From contig JAUJNC010000030.1 in the NCBI GenBank assembly GCA_030446525.1, positions 1 through 45,352 of the forward strand: a stretch of 45,352 nt of DNA. Reading direction: 5' to 3'. A model generated the notes under the pieces. That model was not told the origin of the DNA and ran no database searches. It worked only from the letters and a program-made list of their open reading frames with translations. Each line of letters begins with the position of its first letter. Position 1 is the stretch's first letter. The translations under genes were made by a program, and so were the position numbers. This document shows, one piece after another, positions 25,223 through 34,760 of the stretch. Origin of the DNA: Armatimonadaceae bacterium. Lineage in GTDB: Bacteria; Armatimonadota; Armatimonadia; Armatimonadales; Armatimonadaceae.

Positions 25223-27778
25223 CTATAGAAGGCTCATGGGGTCGATGTCGATGGTGACGCCGGAGCGCTCCGAGGCGGACAGTTTGCTGAAGGCGGCGGA
25301 CAGGCGCTCCCGCAGCGTCTCCACCTTGGGGGCTTTGAGCAGCAGGTGCCAGCGGTAGCGCCCGCGCAAACGGGACAGGGGGCAGGGCGCGGGGCCGAGG
25401 ACTTCGAGGTCGTCGTCGCCGCCCAGGGCGGCGGGGCCGGGGTCGAGGAGGGAGCGGCCCCCCAGCAGCGAGGAGAGCGCGCGCAGGCGGGCCTCGGCGG
25501 CGCGGCCGTCCTCGTCCTGGGCGATCACGTTGGCCAGGCGCGTGAAGGGCGGGTAGGAAAGCTCGCGCCGGTTCTTGATCTCGCGCGTGTAGAAGGCCTC
25601 GTAGTCGTGCTCGGCGGCGGCGGCCACGGATTCGTGCTCCGGGTTGAAGGTCTGGACCAGGACGTGGCCGGGGCGGCGCCGCGTCCGGCACGCCCGGAGA
25701 CCTGGGTGAGCGCCTGGAACGCACGCTCGCCGGCGCGGAAGTCGGGGATGTTGAGGGCCGTATCCGCCGAGATGACGCCGACCAGGGTGACGCCGGCGAA
25801 GTCCAGGCCCTTGGGCCACCATCTGCGTCCCGATCAGGATGTCCGCCTCGCCGCCCTTGAAGGCGCGCAGCATCTTGAAATGGGCATCCTTCTTGGCCGT
25901 GGTGTCGCGGTCCATGCGCAGGACGCGCGCCTCGGGGTACAGCTTTTTGACCTCCTCCTCCACCTTTTCCGTGCCGATGCCGAACGGGCGGATGCGCTGG
26001 CCCTGGCAGTTGGGGCAGACGGCGGGGGCGGCGCGCTGGTAGTCGCAGTGGTGGCATTGCAGGCGGCGGGCCCCGGCGTGGTAGGTGAGCGACACGTCGC
26101 AGTGGGGGCAGCGCGCGTCGTGTAGCCGCAGTCCCGGCACAGCAGGAACATGGCGAAGCCGCGCCGGTTCAGGAACAGGATGATCTGCTCGCGCTTGCCA
26201 GCCGGTCGGCGATGGCCTGCTGCAGCGCCTCGGAGAAGACGCCGGGCTGCGCCTTTCTGAACTCCTGGCGCAGGTCCACCACTTCGACCGAGGGAAGGGG
26301 GCGGAACAGGGCCCGCTGCCGCAGTGGGAGGAAGCCCCACTCGCCCGATCCGGCCTTGTGGAAGCTTTCGACGGCGGGGGTGGCCGACCCGAGCAGCACG
26401 GTCGCGTTCGTCGCGCGGGCGCGGGCGATCGCCACGTCGCGGGCGTGATAGCGCGGCGCGGGGTTGTCCTGCTTGTAGGAGCCCTCGTGCTCCTCGTCGA
26501 CCACGATCAGCCCGACGTCACCGAGCGGCGCGAAAACGGCGGAGCGCGCCCCGACGACGACGTCCGCCTCGCCGCGCCCGATGCGCTGCCACTCGTCGCG
26601 CCGCTCCCCCACCGACAGCGCCGAGTGCAGCACGGCCACCTCGGTCGCCGATGCGCGCGCGGAAGTTGTCCACCACCTGCGCCGTGAGGGCGATCTCCGG
26701 CACGAGCACCAGGGCGGCGCGCGCCCGCGCCGCCGCGTTTCCGCGATCGCGCGCAGGTACACTTCGGTCTTGCCGGACGCGGTCACGCCGTACAGCAGGG
26801 CGACGTTCGCGGCGCGGCTGTCGAGCCGGCGGGTGATCTCGGTCACGGCGGCCTGCTGCTCGCCGGTCAGCATCGGCGGCACGGCGGCGCCGGCGACGAA
26901 CTGGAAGGGCCGCCGCCGCACCTCCAGCACCTCGGAGGCCAGCAGCGCCGCCGTCTCCAGACGCCTCGCGGCGTCGGCGGACGTCTCCGACAGGGCCAGC
27001 GCCTCGGCCAGCGGCAGCGGGCCGCCGCCCGCCGAGGCGAGCGTGCGCAGCAGGCGCGCCTGGCCGGGGCTTCTTTTCCCGGGCCGCGGCGGCCTCTTCG
27101 GCGTCGTCCCAGGGGACACAAAGGCGCACGGCTTTCACTTTGCGCGCGCCCGCGCGTGGCGCTTCCACGCTCCACCGGTCTTCGAGCACACCGCGCTTGC
27201 GGAGCAGGGATAGGGGAGTCGATGCGCGCGCCGCGCCCCGCGGTGGGACCGTGCCCCGCGGCGGGACCGTGCCCCACGGCGGGGGCCGCGCCCCGCGGTG
27301 GGACCGCCCGCCGCCTGGGCCAGATCCTGCTCCGTCGCCAGGCCGCCCAGGGACGCCAGCGTCAGCACCAGGTGCCGGTGGAAAGCGTCGTGATCTGCGG
27401 CAGGCGCGCTTCCCAATCCTCGGCCAGCGCGACGCGCCGCACCACGTGGGCCGCCTGGGCGTCCGGGATGACGCAGCGCACCGCCTGGGCCAGGTCGCAC
27501 AGGTAGGGAACGCGCCATCCACCGCGCCGTCGCAAGGACGGCCGGCGGCAGCGACGCGCCGTCGCCCCGGACCGGCGCGAGGATGTCCTTGATGGCGCCC
27601 GGATCGAGGTCGGCGGGTGCGTTTCCACCGCCACCACGTAGCCGATGGCCTCCTGCCGCCCGAAGGGCACGGCAACACGCCCCCGGCGCGATCTGCCCGG
27701 CCATCGGCTCCGGCACCCGTAGGTGAACGGCTGTCGCAGGCCGGGCGCCTCCACATTGACGACGACGCTGGCGAACAC
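25223..27778 (-). CDS. priA: primosomal protein N' (replication restart helicase PriA), frameshifted
   Basis: GTG 27778 ([20 protein letters not shown]) starts the DNA-binding domain, 2 bp after the coaBC stop. Later pieces are in several frames: [20 protein letters not shown] (winged helix), [17 protein letters not shown] (Walker A), [20 protein letters not shown] (Walker B, DEEH), [32 protein letters not shown], the zinc part ([22 protein letters not shown]), IGTQMVAQG and a C-terminal domain ending IDIDPMSLL. All helicase motifs are present, so the protein is real; about five indels break it. Total length is about 850 codons, long for PriA partly because of the repeat at 27235-27307. It is the last gene of the remA-gmk-coaBC-priA operon. 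Confidence 0.85.
27235..27307. repeat. four tandem 18-19 bp GC-rich repeats inside priA
   Basis: The units GCCCCGCGGTGGGACCGT (27235-27252), a near copy (27253-27270), a 19-base copy (27271-27289) and an 18-base copy (27290-27307) follow without spacers. They lie between the N-terminal and winged-helix parts of PriA. The odd-length third copy changes the frame. Confidence 0.8.
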
Positions 27779-27780
27779 GG

Positions 27781-29005
27781 TCAGCCCCCCACGCAGGGCT
27801 TGAGCAACCCGGTCCCAGATGGCGTCGGCGACGGCGCGCTTGGGCATCTGCGGCAGCGGCGTGGCCGTGCCGTCGGCGGCGATGAACGTGACGATGTTGG
27901 TGTCGGTATCGAAGCCCGCGCCCGGCCGCGTGATGTCGTTGGCGACGATCAGGTCGAGGTTTTTGGCCGCGAGCTTGGCGCGGGCGTTCTCCTCCAAACG
28001 CTCGGTTTCGGCGGCGAAGCCGACAAGGACCTGCCCGGGACGCTTGGCTTGCCCCAGGGTTACGGAAAAGTCGTTGGTCGGCTCGAGGGCGATCTGGCGC
28101 AATCCCTCGCTCTTTTTGATCTTGTGCGCGGCGGGCCGGGCGGGGCGGTAATCGGCGACGGCGGCGGCCTGGACGATCACGTCGGCGCCCTGCGCGCGGG
28201 CGAGCACGGCCTGCTCCATCTCGGCGGCCGTTTCCACGTGCGCGACGTCGACCCGGGCGGGGGCGGGGAGGACTGTCGGCCCCGAAACGAGCGTGACGCG
28301 CGCTCCCCGGGCCGTGGCGGCCTCGGCGAGGGCGTAACCCATCTTGCCCGACGAGCGGTTGGAAAGGAAGCGGACCGGGTCGAGCGGCTCGCGCGTCGGC
28401 CCGGCGGTGACGAGAACGGACGCGCCGGCCAGATCCTGTTTCTGCGCGAGTATCTCGCGCACCGACCGGACGATCTCCGGCGGTTCGGCCAGCCGCCCGG
28501 CGCCGACCACGCCCTCCGCCAGCCGCCCGACGCCCGGCTCCAGGAACCGGTAGCCGCGGCCTTCCAGCGTGCGCCGGTTCGCCTGCGTGGCCGGGTGTTC
28601 CCACATGTCCGTGTTCATCGCCGGGGCGACAAGGACCGGCTTGGCGCGGTTCGCCGTCAGCGCCGAGGTCAGCATGTCGTCGCACAGGCCGACCGCCAGC
28701 CGGGCGAGCAGGTCCGCCGACGCCGGCGCGATCACGAAAAGCTCCGCCAGCTCGGCGTAATGCAGGTGGCCGATCTCGCCCGGGAACGGCTCGTCGAAGG
28801 TGTCCGTGGAGACCGGCTCGGCGGCCAGCCCCCAGAAGGTGGCCGGGCCCACGAAACGGAGCGCGGCGCGGGTGAGGATGGGCAGAACCCGTGCGCCCTC
28901 CTGCACCAGCTTGGAGCACAGGTCGGCGGCCTTGTAGGCCGAGATCGAGCCGCCGACGCCCAGGACGACCGTGCGTCCCGCGAGGGGCAGGCCGGGGTCA
29001 GGCAT
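27781..29005 (-). CDS. coaBC: bifunctional phosphopantothenoylcysteine decarboxylase/synthetase
   Basis: ATG 29005 overlaps the end of gmk. Residues 1-190 are the flavin-dependent CoaC decarboxylase (GVGGSISAYKAADLCSKLVQ, ASADLLARLAVGLCDDML, PAMNTDMWEHPATQANR). Residues 195-407 are the CoaB synthetase (VTAGPTREPLDPVRFLSNRS, SGKMGYALAEAA, AAAVADYRP, HKIKKSEG, VGFAAETE, ANDI). The enzyme makes 4'-phosphopantetheine for coenzyme A, downstream of panC. The span is a multiple of three plus one: a six-G run at 27785-27790 appears one G too long, without which the gene ends RGG-stop just before the priA GTG. As read, it is falsely fused to priA. Confidence 0.92.
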
Positions 29006-29639
29006 GGGGGCCGGACCAGGGGACGCTGGTCCCGTCCTGGGGCGCCCCGCCCTGGGGGTGAATACGGCTGCGCTCCGCCAGAATGATGGCGCGCAAAAGA
29101 TCGGCGGCGTGCTCCACCTCGTCGTTGACCACGGAGTAATCGTAGTTGGGGATCTGCTGCAGCTCGGAACGCGCGTCCAGAAGGCGCTTGGTGATCTTAT
29201 CCTCGCTTTCTGTCGAACGGGCGCGCAGGCGGCGCTCCAGCTCGTCGACGGTGGGCGGCTTCAGAAACACCAGCACGGCGTCGCGCACCTTGGTGCGGAC
29301 CGTGAGACCGCCCTGCACGTCGATCTTGAGCAGCACGTCGCGGCCGGCGGCGCGCTGGGCCTCCACGCAGGAGCGGGGGGTGCCGTACAAGTTCTCATGG
29401 ACCTGCGCGTACTCGAGGAACTCATCGGCCTCCACCATCTCGCGGAACCGGGGGACCGAGATGAAAAGGTAATCGCGCCCCTCCACCTCGCCGGGCCGCC
29501 GTTCGCGGGTGGTTGCGGTGACACACTGGGCAACGTCGGGCATGATCTGGCGCAGCCGCGTAAGGACCGTGTCCTTGCCGACGCCGGAGGGCCCGGAGAC
29601 GACAAAGAGGTGGCCACGCCTGCTCGCCGCCTCACTCAT
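28998..29639 (-). CDS. gmk: guanylate kinase
   Basis: The 213-residue intact protein phosphorylates GMP to GDP. It has the P-loop (HLFVVSGPSGVGKDTVLTRL), the GMP-binding block ATTRERRPGEVEGRDYLFIS, EFLEYAQVHENLYGTPRS, DVLLKIDVQGGLTVRTKV, the lid (LRARSTESEDKITKRL) and YDYSVVND. Residues 190-213 (HPQGGAPQDGT...) are an extra tail. ATG 29639 overlaps the remA stop by 8 bp, and the gmk end overlaps coaBC by 8 bp: a tightly coupled operon, the order remA-gmk-coaBC-priA being common in Firmicutes and related phyla. Confidence 0.94.
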   Translation of the reverse strand: MSEAASRRGHLFVVSGPSGVGKDTVLTRLRQIMPDVAQCVTATTRERRPGEVEGRDYLFISVPRFREMVEADEFLEYAQVHENLYGTPRSCVEAQRAAGRDVLLKIDVQGGLTVRTKVRDAVLVFLKPPTVDELERRLRARSTESEDKITKRLLDARSELQQIPNYDYSVVNDEVEHAADLLRAIILAERSRIHPQGGAPQDGTSVPWSGPHA

Positions 29640-29952
29640 TGGCCTCGAGCTCCTTCTCCTCGGAGGCCGCGACGCGGGCGTCCTCCATCCCGCCGGCGAA
29701 CGGCTGCGGCTCCTTGCCGCCCAGGCGCCGGGCCAGTGTCTCCTGCGAAAGCGCCGACGCCACCGTGATGCCGCCGTTCAAAAACAGCACGCTCTTCGTC
29801 TTCCGGCCCTGCGTCGCGTCGATGAGTGTGCCGCCCTTGCGCGCCTCCTGCACCAGACGGCGCATCGGCGCGGAGTCTGACCGTATCAGTGCCAGTATCT
29901 TGTCGCTGACGACGAAATTGTAAAAACCCACGCTCAGGACAACGGGCGTCAC
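29632..29952 (-). CDS. remA: RemA/YlzA-like regulator (DUF370)
   Basis: The 106-residue protein starts at GTG 29952, with AGGAG about 10 nt upstream. It matches the RemA family (about 85 residues) along its first 75: VLSVGFYNFVVSDKILALIR, SAPMRRLVQEARKGGTLIDA, TQGRKTKSVLFLNGGIT, ALSQETLARRL. In Bacillus RemA forms octamer rings that bind DNA and activate matrix genes. The conserved GR-T-RAV region here reads GRKTKSV. A charged tail of some 28 residues (EPQPFAGGMEDARVAASEEK) is additional. It is first in its operon, next to gmk as in Firmicutes. Confidence 0.85.
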   Translation of the reverse strand: MTPVVLSVGFYNFVVSDKILALIRSDSAPMRRLVQEARKGGTLIDATQGRKTKSVLFLNGGITVASALSQETLARRLGGKEPQPFAGGMEDARVAASEEKELEANE

Positions 29953-29999
29953 GGCGAGAGTCTCCTGACTGTGACCAGAATTTTACCGGTACGTTGGCG

Positions 30000-30028
30000 A
30001 TTATACGCCCTCCGCGCCCTGGCGTCAA
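30000..30028 (-). promoter_or_regulatory. promoter of the remA-gmk-coaBC-priA operon
   Basis: Minus strand: TTGACG (30023-30028), 17-nt spacer, TATAAT (30000-30005). The start of transcription should be near 29993, giving a leader of about 40 nt before the GTG at 29952. Confidence 0.8.
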
Positions 30029-30031
30029 CCT

Positions 30032-30827
30032 TTACGGTGCGTAAGGCGGTCGTAAACCCGGCTTTTCCAACAAAGAACGCGCGATTTCGACGTCTTGGGG
30101 GCGGTCGACATCCGCGCCGACCTCGGCAAAAGGGGAGACGATAGCGCGCGCGCGGGCGCCGCCCAGCGCCCGCCCGACGGCGGCCTCCAGGTGCGCGATG
30201 GTGAGCAGGCCGGGCAGGGGCCGCGAGGCGGCCAGGCGCAAGAGCAGCGCCGGCCCCAGCAGATTGGCGAGGCCCACCACGCTCTTGCGCCGGGCGTAGG
30301 CGGCGCGCAGCACACCCCTCGTGCGAGCGCAGAAAGGACGGGTCGAGCAGGACCAGGTTGCCGCCGGTGAAACGGCCCTCGGCGATCCGCAAGGTCGTGC
30401 GGCGCATCCGCGGGAACCGCTCGGCGCACCGGTCGGCCGGGACGATGGGGTAGTGAAACTGGGCCGGCAGCCGCTCGGCCTGCCGCAGGAAGTCCGCCAC
30501 GGCCTCAGACGTGAGGAAGGGGATGTCGGCGGTGGCGACCAGCAGACGGGATTCCTCGGGCGCGAGCGCCGCGGCGCCGTTCAGGAGCGTGTCCACCAGC
30601 GACGCCCCGCCCGGCACGGCGTCGCACCCGGGCGGCGTGGGGACGTCGCCGGCGACCAGGACGCGCCCGGAACCCTTCAACCCGCCGCGCACCGCCTCGA
30701 CGACGTAATCGAGCATGGATCGCCCGGCCAGGGGGACCAGCGCGCGGTTCTCCAGGCCGCCCGTCGCCGCCTGCATCTCGGGCGAGCCTCTTGCCCCCGC
30801 CAGTATCAGCGCCGCGACACCGCTCAT
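30032..30827 (-). CDS. MobA-like NTP transferase, one frameshift
   Basis: ATG 30827 has GGAGG 7 nt upstream. The start SGVAALILAGARGSPEM is a degenerate nucleotidyltransferase loop (LxAGxxG), followed by NRALVPLAGRSMLDYVVEAV, RLLVATADIPFLTSEAVADF (metal-binding D) and RRTTLRIAEGRFTGGNLVLL. Near 30310 the frame changes to LRAAYARRKSVVGLANLLGP and ends RSLLEKPGLRPPYAP at 30032. The fold is that of MobA/IspD/GlmU N-termini; the likely activity is nucleotidyl transfer to a sugar or cofactor. It overlaps the methyltransferase stop (ATGA), so it is part of the HExxH-ispE operon. Confidence 0.7.
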
Positions 30828-31772
30828 GGCGTGGCCTCCGGGGCCGCACCGCGGCCGCCTCCATGATCTCCCCGGGCAGCGTCCGTCCCGAACGCTCGGA
30901 GAGTTTGAGCAGGGCGCCGAACGCCCGCGTGACCAGCGCGCCGCCCGCTTCCGCCGGACGCGCCCCTGCCCGGGGCCGCGCCCGCCGGCGCAGGCGCTGC
31001 GCACGCTTTGCGGCGCGAACAGGAACGGAGATAGCGGACCGAGCCGACCGCGAAGCCGGACTCCTCGAGCAGGCGTGTCAGCGCGTGCGGCGTGAAGCCC
31101 CACAGGTGGCGGGGCAGGTCCAGGTGGTACCAGGCGCTCCCGAACAGGGCCGCCTCCAGGCCCCCCGACATGGGAAGCGCCAGGAGGAGGGTGCCGCCGG
31201 GGCGAAGGACGCGGCGCACCGCGGCGAGCGTGCCCCGGGGGTCGGGCACGTGTTCCAGCACGTGCAGCAGCGTCACGAGGTCGCACGCGGCCGCAGGCAG
31301 GTCCAGCGCTTCGAGCGGCGCCTCGTGGATCACCGCTCTCGCGCGGCGCCGCGCGAGGCCCGCCGCCACCACGTCCGTTTCCAGCCCCTCCGCCTCCCAT
31401 CCCAGGGCCGCCATGGCCGCCAAAACCGCCCGTCGCCGCAGCCGACGTCCAGAACCCGCTTGGGGTCGCTGCCCGTCCCGCGGGCGTCGCTGTGGGCGCG
31501 CAGGGCGAGGCCCCGGTTGTACAGATCCAGGCGCCGGCCGACTTCGTTCGTCGTCGCCTCCCCCTCGGCGCGGGCGTAGGTGTCCGGCGCGTAGAAGCGG
31601 CCCGTCTCGGAAGCGGGCGGGCGCGGGTCAGCCGGGCCGTGCCGCAGCGCACGCAGCGAACCGCCCGGTACCGAGCGTCCCCGCCCAGGAGGTTGTCCGG
31701 CGCGATGCGCCAGGGTTTGGCCCGGGTCTCGTGGCAGACACAGCAGCGAAGGGAGGGCTGCGGGTCAGGCAT
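30824..31772 (-). CDS. class I SAM-dependent methyltransferase with N-terminal zinc motif, frameshifted
   Basis: ATG 31772 (MPDPQPSLRCCVCHETRAKP) overlaps the end of ispE by 8 bp. The N-terminus has CxxC...CxxC (CCVC, CVRC), the zinc-binding start common in Methyltransf_23-like enzymes. After a frameshifted stretch (with LDVGC in another frame near 31450) comes the SAM domain: MAALGWEAEGLETDVVAAGL, LPAAACDLVTLLHVLEHVPD, VLRPGGTLLLALPMSGGLEA, FGSAWYHLDLPRHLWGFTPH and LTRLLEESGF. The last part is again broken: LKLSERSGRTLPGEIMEAA is in a neighbouring frame. The substrate is unknown; similar proteins act in sugar or lipid modification. Confidence 0.65.
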
Positions 31773-32691
31773 CCTTGTCGTCCACACCTCCTGTCATCGT
31801 GGCGAGCTTCACCCAGGAAGCGGCCGCACAGCGCCTGGGCCAGGACGCGCGCGCGTGGCCGCGGTCGCGTGCCAGGCCGAAGACCGCCGAGCCGCTGCCG
31901 CAGAGCAGGGCGCGGACCGCTCCCGCGGCGCCGACGTTGGCGGGGTGCGCCCGGGCGACGTCGGGATAGGCGGGCAACACGGCGGCCTCGAAGTCGTTGC
32001 CCATCGCCGCGCCGACCGCCTCCGGGCCGCCGCCCGCCCGCAGTGCCGCCAGCAGGCGCCCCGTCGCGCCGCCCGGCGTGCGCCCCGGCAGGGCGTCCAG
32101 CAAGGCGTACGCGGGTCCCGTGGGCACCCCGACGCCGGGCTTGACCAGGACGCCGTGGAGCGCCGGCAAAGCGACCGGCAGCGCGGTGACCCTTTCCCCG
32201 CGCCCGCCCATGCGCGCGCCCCCCGCGCCGCCCAGAAACAGCGGCACGTCGGACCCGAGGCCCGCCGCCAGATCCGAAAGCGTCGCCCGCGTGGCCGCCC
32301 CGGGGAGGAGGCGGTCGAGCGCGCGCAGGGTCGCCGCGGCGTCGCTGCTGCCGCCGCCCAGCCCCGCCTCGGCCGGGACGCGCTTCGCAAGATGCACGCT
32401 GACCTCCACAGCTCCGCCGGGAGCGAAGCGGGCCAGAAACGCGCCCGCGGCGCGGTGGACCAGGTTCCGCTCGTCCGTCGGCAGCGACGGGTCGTCGCAG
32501 GTCAGGGTGATGCCGCCACCCTGCCCGCGGCGCACCCGGATCGTCAGCTCGTCGGCGGGCAGGAAGGTCGCCACGATCGAATCGAGGTCGTGATAGCCGT
32601 CGGCGCGGCGCGCGCCGACATCCAGGGCCAGGTTCACCTTGCAGGGCGCAAGCACCCGCACCGCGCCTTGGGCAGGGGCGAAGCCGGTCAT
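31765..32691 (-). CDS. ispE: 4-diphosphocytidyl-2-C-methyl-D-erythritol kinase
   Basis: The 308-residue GHMP kinase phosphorylates CDP-ME in the MEP isoprenoid pathway. Motifs: VLAPCKVNLALDVGARRADG (start, K and D of the substrate site), LDSIVATFLP, VPAEAGLGGGSSDAAATLRA (ATP loop), LGSDVPLFLGG and LLCGSGSAVFGLARD. ATG 32691 overlaps the upstream stop (ATGA). The last 28 residues (after RGHARAS) do not fit the family and a neighbouring frame reads ALCGRFLG, so a late indel is possible. Isoprenoids made here also supply undecaprenyl-phosphate for murG and murJ. Confidence 0.9.
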   Translation of the reverse strand: MTGFAPAQGAVRVLAPCKVNLALDVGARRADGYHDLDSIVATFLPADELTIRVRRGQGGGITLTCDDPSLPTDERNLVHRAAGAFLARFAPGGAVEVSVHLAKRVPAEAGLGGGSSDAAATLRALDRLLPGAATRATLSDLAAGLGSDVPLFLGGAGGARMGGRGERVTALPVALPALHGVLVKPGVGVPTGPAYALLDALPGRTPGGATGRLLAALRAGGGPEAVGAAMGNDFEAAVLPAYPDVARAHPANVGAAGAVRALLCGSGSAVFGLARDRGHARASWPRRCAAASWVKLATMTGGVDDKDA

Positions 32692-33896
32692 GAGCGGGGG
32701 GCGCCCTGGTTCACGCGCCGCAGGGTGATCGCCCGCACGTCCCCCGATGCCGTCCGGACCCATTTCCACCCCGGCTGTCGGATGCGCAGTTCGGTCGTTC
32801 CGCCCCGGAGCGGCAGGGGCGGGCGGTCCGCCAGGGCCAGGGCGCCGCGCGCCCCTGGTTCCGCCGGGGCGACGCTGTAGGTGGCGCCCTGGAAGGGAAC
32901 CCATGCCGGCAGCCGCACGGGGACTACCACCGACCGCGCCACGGCCGTCCGCAGCGCGGCGAGCAGCCCGCGCGGGCGCACGTCCATCACGGAAAACACG
33001 CCGCGCCCCAGGAGCGCGGACCCGAGCGCCTCGTCGGCCGCCAGCGCCGCGCCGACGTACAGGTCCATCGCGCCGGCGTCGCGGCCGTCCAGCTTCGGCG
33101 ATCCCGGCCCCGCCGCCTGGAACCGGGCGATCAGCGGCGCGATCTGGCGGGCGTGGTACTGGTTCAGCCCCGCCGACTCGGTCCCGTCCTCCGGGGCCGG
33201 CGTCTTGCCCGCCAGCATCTCCGCGCGCAGCCACTTCAGGTACAGCCGCTCCCCCAAAAAGCCCGAAGCGTCGCCCTCCGGCGCCGAGAAGCCGCGGGCG
33301 GCGGGGAGGGTGAGGTGCCCCCACTCGTGGGCGAGGGTGCGCACCCACTCGACCGCGCTGCGCGGCGCCCCGGTCGCGAAGACGTACACCTGGTTATCCC
33401 GCGTCTCGCCGCCCACGCCCGGGGCGTGTCCGGCCCCCTCGCCCGGGCGCGCGCTGCGCGCGAGCCAGACGTCGGACTCGGCGGCGCCGCGCGGGAACGT
33501 GGCGTCCCGCCCGAAGCGCTCCCGGTGCAGGCGCAGAAGGCGGGCGCACAGGCGCGAGGTGCGCCGGGCGGCGTCCGCATCTTCCGGCCCGTGGTGTACC
33601 GTTACGACGCGCGCCAGGCCCGGGCGGCCTCCGCCGCGGGGCGCGTAGACGAAGACGGCGCGCTCGAAGCGCCACCGGTAGTGCCGGTCCAGGGCGGCCG
33701 CGGGCCGGTCGGGCGGGGGCGTGACCAGAACAAAGCCGCCGGGCAAGCCTTCGATTCTGGCGGCGGGAACAGCGGCGGCCAGCGCAGCGCCATCCGGAGC
33801 CAAGTCGGGTGGCGGAAGCGGCTCGGCGTGCGCCGACGGCGCGCTGAACGCCGTGCGAAGGATCAGAACAACAAGAGGCAGCGGCACGGGGCGCAT
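32688..33896 (-). CDS. secreted protein with HExxH metallopeptidase motif
   Basis: The 402-residue intact protein begins at ATG 33896 with a signal peptide (VPLPLVVLILRTAFSAPSAH). The middle region has VEWVRTLAHEWGHLTLPAAR: HEWGH is the zinc-binding HExxH of gluzincin/metzincin peptidases, and GERLYLKWLRAEML may give the third ligand (E). A strand-rich C-terminus (VKSVVVPVRLPAWVPF-like, ending VRAITLRRVNQGAPRS) may be a beta domain. The family is not recognised. It is the first gene of an operon with ispE, and its 5' end and promoter are partly duplicated at 34761-34938. Confidence 0.6.
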   Translation of the reverse strand: MRPVPLPLVVLILRTAFSAPSAHAEPLPPPDLAPDGAALAAAVPAARIEGLPGGFVLVTPPPDRPAAALDRHYRWRFERAVFVYAPRGGGRPGLARVVTVHHGPEDADAARRTSRLCARLLRLHRERFGRDATFPRGAAESDVWLARSARPGEGAGHAPGVGGETRDNQVYVFATGAPRSAVEWVRTLAHEWGHLTLPAARGFSAPEGDASGFLGERLYLKWLRAEMLAGKTPAPEDGTESAGLNQYHARQIAPLIARFQAAGPGSPKLDGRDAGAMDLYVGAALAADEALGSALLGRGVFSVMDVRPRGLLAALRTAVARSVVVPVRLPAWVPFQGATYSVAPAEPGARGALALADRPPLPLRGGTTELRIRQPGWKWVRTASGDVRAITLRRVNQGAPRS

Positions 33897-33903
33897 ATAG
33901 TCG

Positions 33904-33912
33904 ATTATAGCA
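33904..33912 (-). promoter_or_regulatory. extended -10 promoter of the HExxH-ispE operon
   Basis: TGCTATAAT on the minus strand (-10 at 33904-33909) ends 7 nt before the ATG at 33896, so the transcript should be leaderless. Exactly the same spacing is kept in the duplicated copy at 34901-34909. Confidence 0.65.
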
Positions 33913-34034
33913 CGCCGGTGGCGCGGGCAACAAGGGGTCGGTGCGAAAGCACGGGGGCATGGAGGGCCTGTTGCAACCCCCAGTCAGAGCCGTGCTATGG
34001 CTGATACGAAGTGCCCGGTCTTCTACTGCATCTG

Positions 34035-34043
34035 TGGTACAAT
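34035..34043 (+). promoter_or_regulatory. extended -10 of the mntA-hepT operon
   Basis: TGGTACAAT (-10 at 34038-34043) lies 17 nt before the ATG at 34061. No -35 consensus is visible. The leader would be about 10 nt, without room for a normal Shine-Dalgarno. Confidence 0.5.
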
Positions 34044-34060
34044 CTTGGTGTCGTCAGCAT

Positions 34061-34420
34061 ATGGTTCGGGAAGTTGCGCGCGTGACAACTCTGGCTATTC
34101 CTCTGCCCATGGATGCCATCGCACAGTTCTGCCAACGCTGGAAAGTTCGCGAATTGGCCTTGTTCGGCTCGGTGCTGCGGGCCGACTTTCGCCCGGACAG
34201 CGATGTCGATGTGCTTGTAACCTTTGCCGATGACGCGGAGTGGGGGCTTCTTGCCCACGCGCAGATGCAGCAGGAGCTTGCCGCCTTGTTGCAGCGGCCC
34301 ATCGACCTGATTAGCAGACGCGCATTGGAACAGAGCCCCAACTGGGTGCGCCGTGATACCATTCTGAACACCGCTCAGGTGATCGTCTCGCCGGATGGAG
34401 CTCGCAATGCCCCGCGATGA
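34061..34420 (+). CDS. mntA: MntA-type minimal nucleotidyltransferase (antitoxin)
   Basis: The 119-residue protein starts at ATG 34061; ATG 34109 (MDAIAQFCQRW) is an alternative. The MNT signature is complete: ELALFGSVLRADFRPDSDVD (GSxL...SDxD) with VLVTFADD. In MntA-HepT systems MntA neutralises the HEPN toxin by adding AMP to it. C-terminal part: LLQRPIDLISRRALEQSPNW, RRDTILNTAQVI. The gene overlaps hepT by 14 bp. The base composition is visibly lower in GC than the flanks, in agreement with horizontal gain. Confidence 0.87.
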   Translation: MVREVARVTTLAIPLPMDAIAQFCQRWKVRELALFGSVLRADFRPDSDVDVLVTFADDAEWGLLAHAQMQQELAALLQRPIDLISRRALEQSPNWVRRDTILNTAQVIVSPDGARNAPR

Positions 34421-34760
34421 TGCCACGCTCCTCGACATTGTTAAAGCCGGCCGCTTGGTCCAGACCTTCATCCAAGGCATGGCAAAGGACGAATTTCTCG
34501 CCGATCTCAAAACCCAATCCGCCGTGCTCCACCAACTGACGGTGATTGGCGAGGCGGTCAAGCGGTTATCACAGCCCTTTCGCGACCGGCATCCGATCCT
34601 GCCGTGGTCGTTGATTGCGGGCATGCGCGATCATCTGATTCATCACGGGTACGATGTGGTTGATCTCGATCAGGTTTGGAACACCGCCACCCACGATGTG
34701 CCTGAGGTGCTGATCAAGATCGAGCCGCTCCTGCCCTCACAACCGGACCAGATTGCATAA
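34407..34760 (+). CDS. hepT: HepT-like HEPN toxin (DUF86)
   Basis: The 117-residue protein starts at ATG 34407 with GGAG 8 nt upstream. All-helical HEPN domain: LLDIVKAGRLVQTFIQGMAK, KTQSAVLHQLTVIGEAVKRL and the RNase active site GMRDHLIHHGYDVVDLDQVW (R-x4-H followed by Y). HepT acts as an RNase (proposed on tRNA or mRNA) and is inhibited by MntA-dependent AMPylation at the Y near the active site. The tail IKIEPLLPSQPDQIA ends directly at the duplicated remnant that follows. Intact pair. Confidence 0.87.
   Translation: MPRDDATLLDIVKAGRLVQTFIQGMAKDEFLADLKTQSAVLHQLTVIGEAVKRLSQPFRDRHPILPWSLIAGMRDHLIHHGYDVVDLDQVWNTATHDVPEVLIKIEPLLPSQPDQIA

Noticed and set aside
27235..27307. CRISPR-like array
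   Set aside because: The repeats are contiguous, without spacers, and lie within a coding gene.
27362..29005. Apparent CoaBC-PriA fusion protein
   Set aside because: The join is at a six-G run; removing one G gives a normal coaBC stop followed by the priA GTG.
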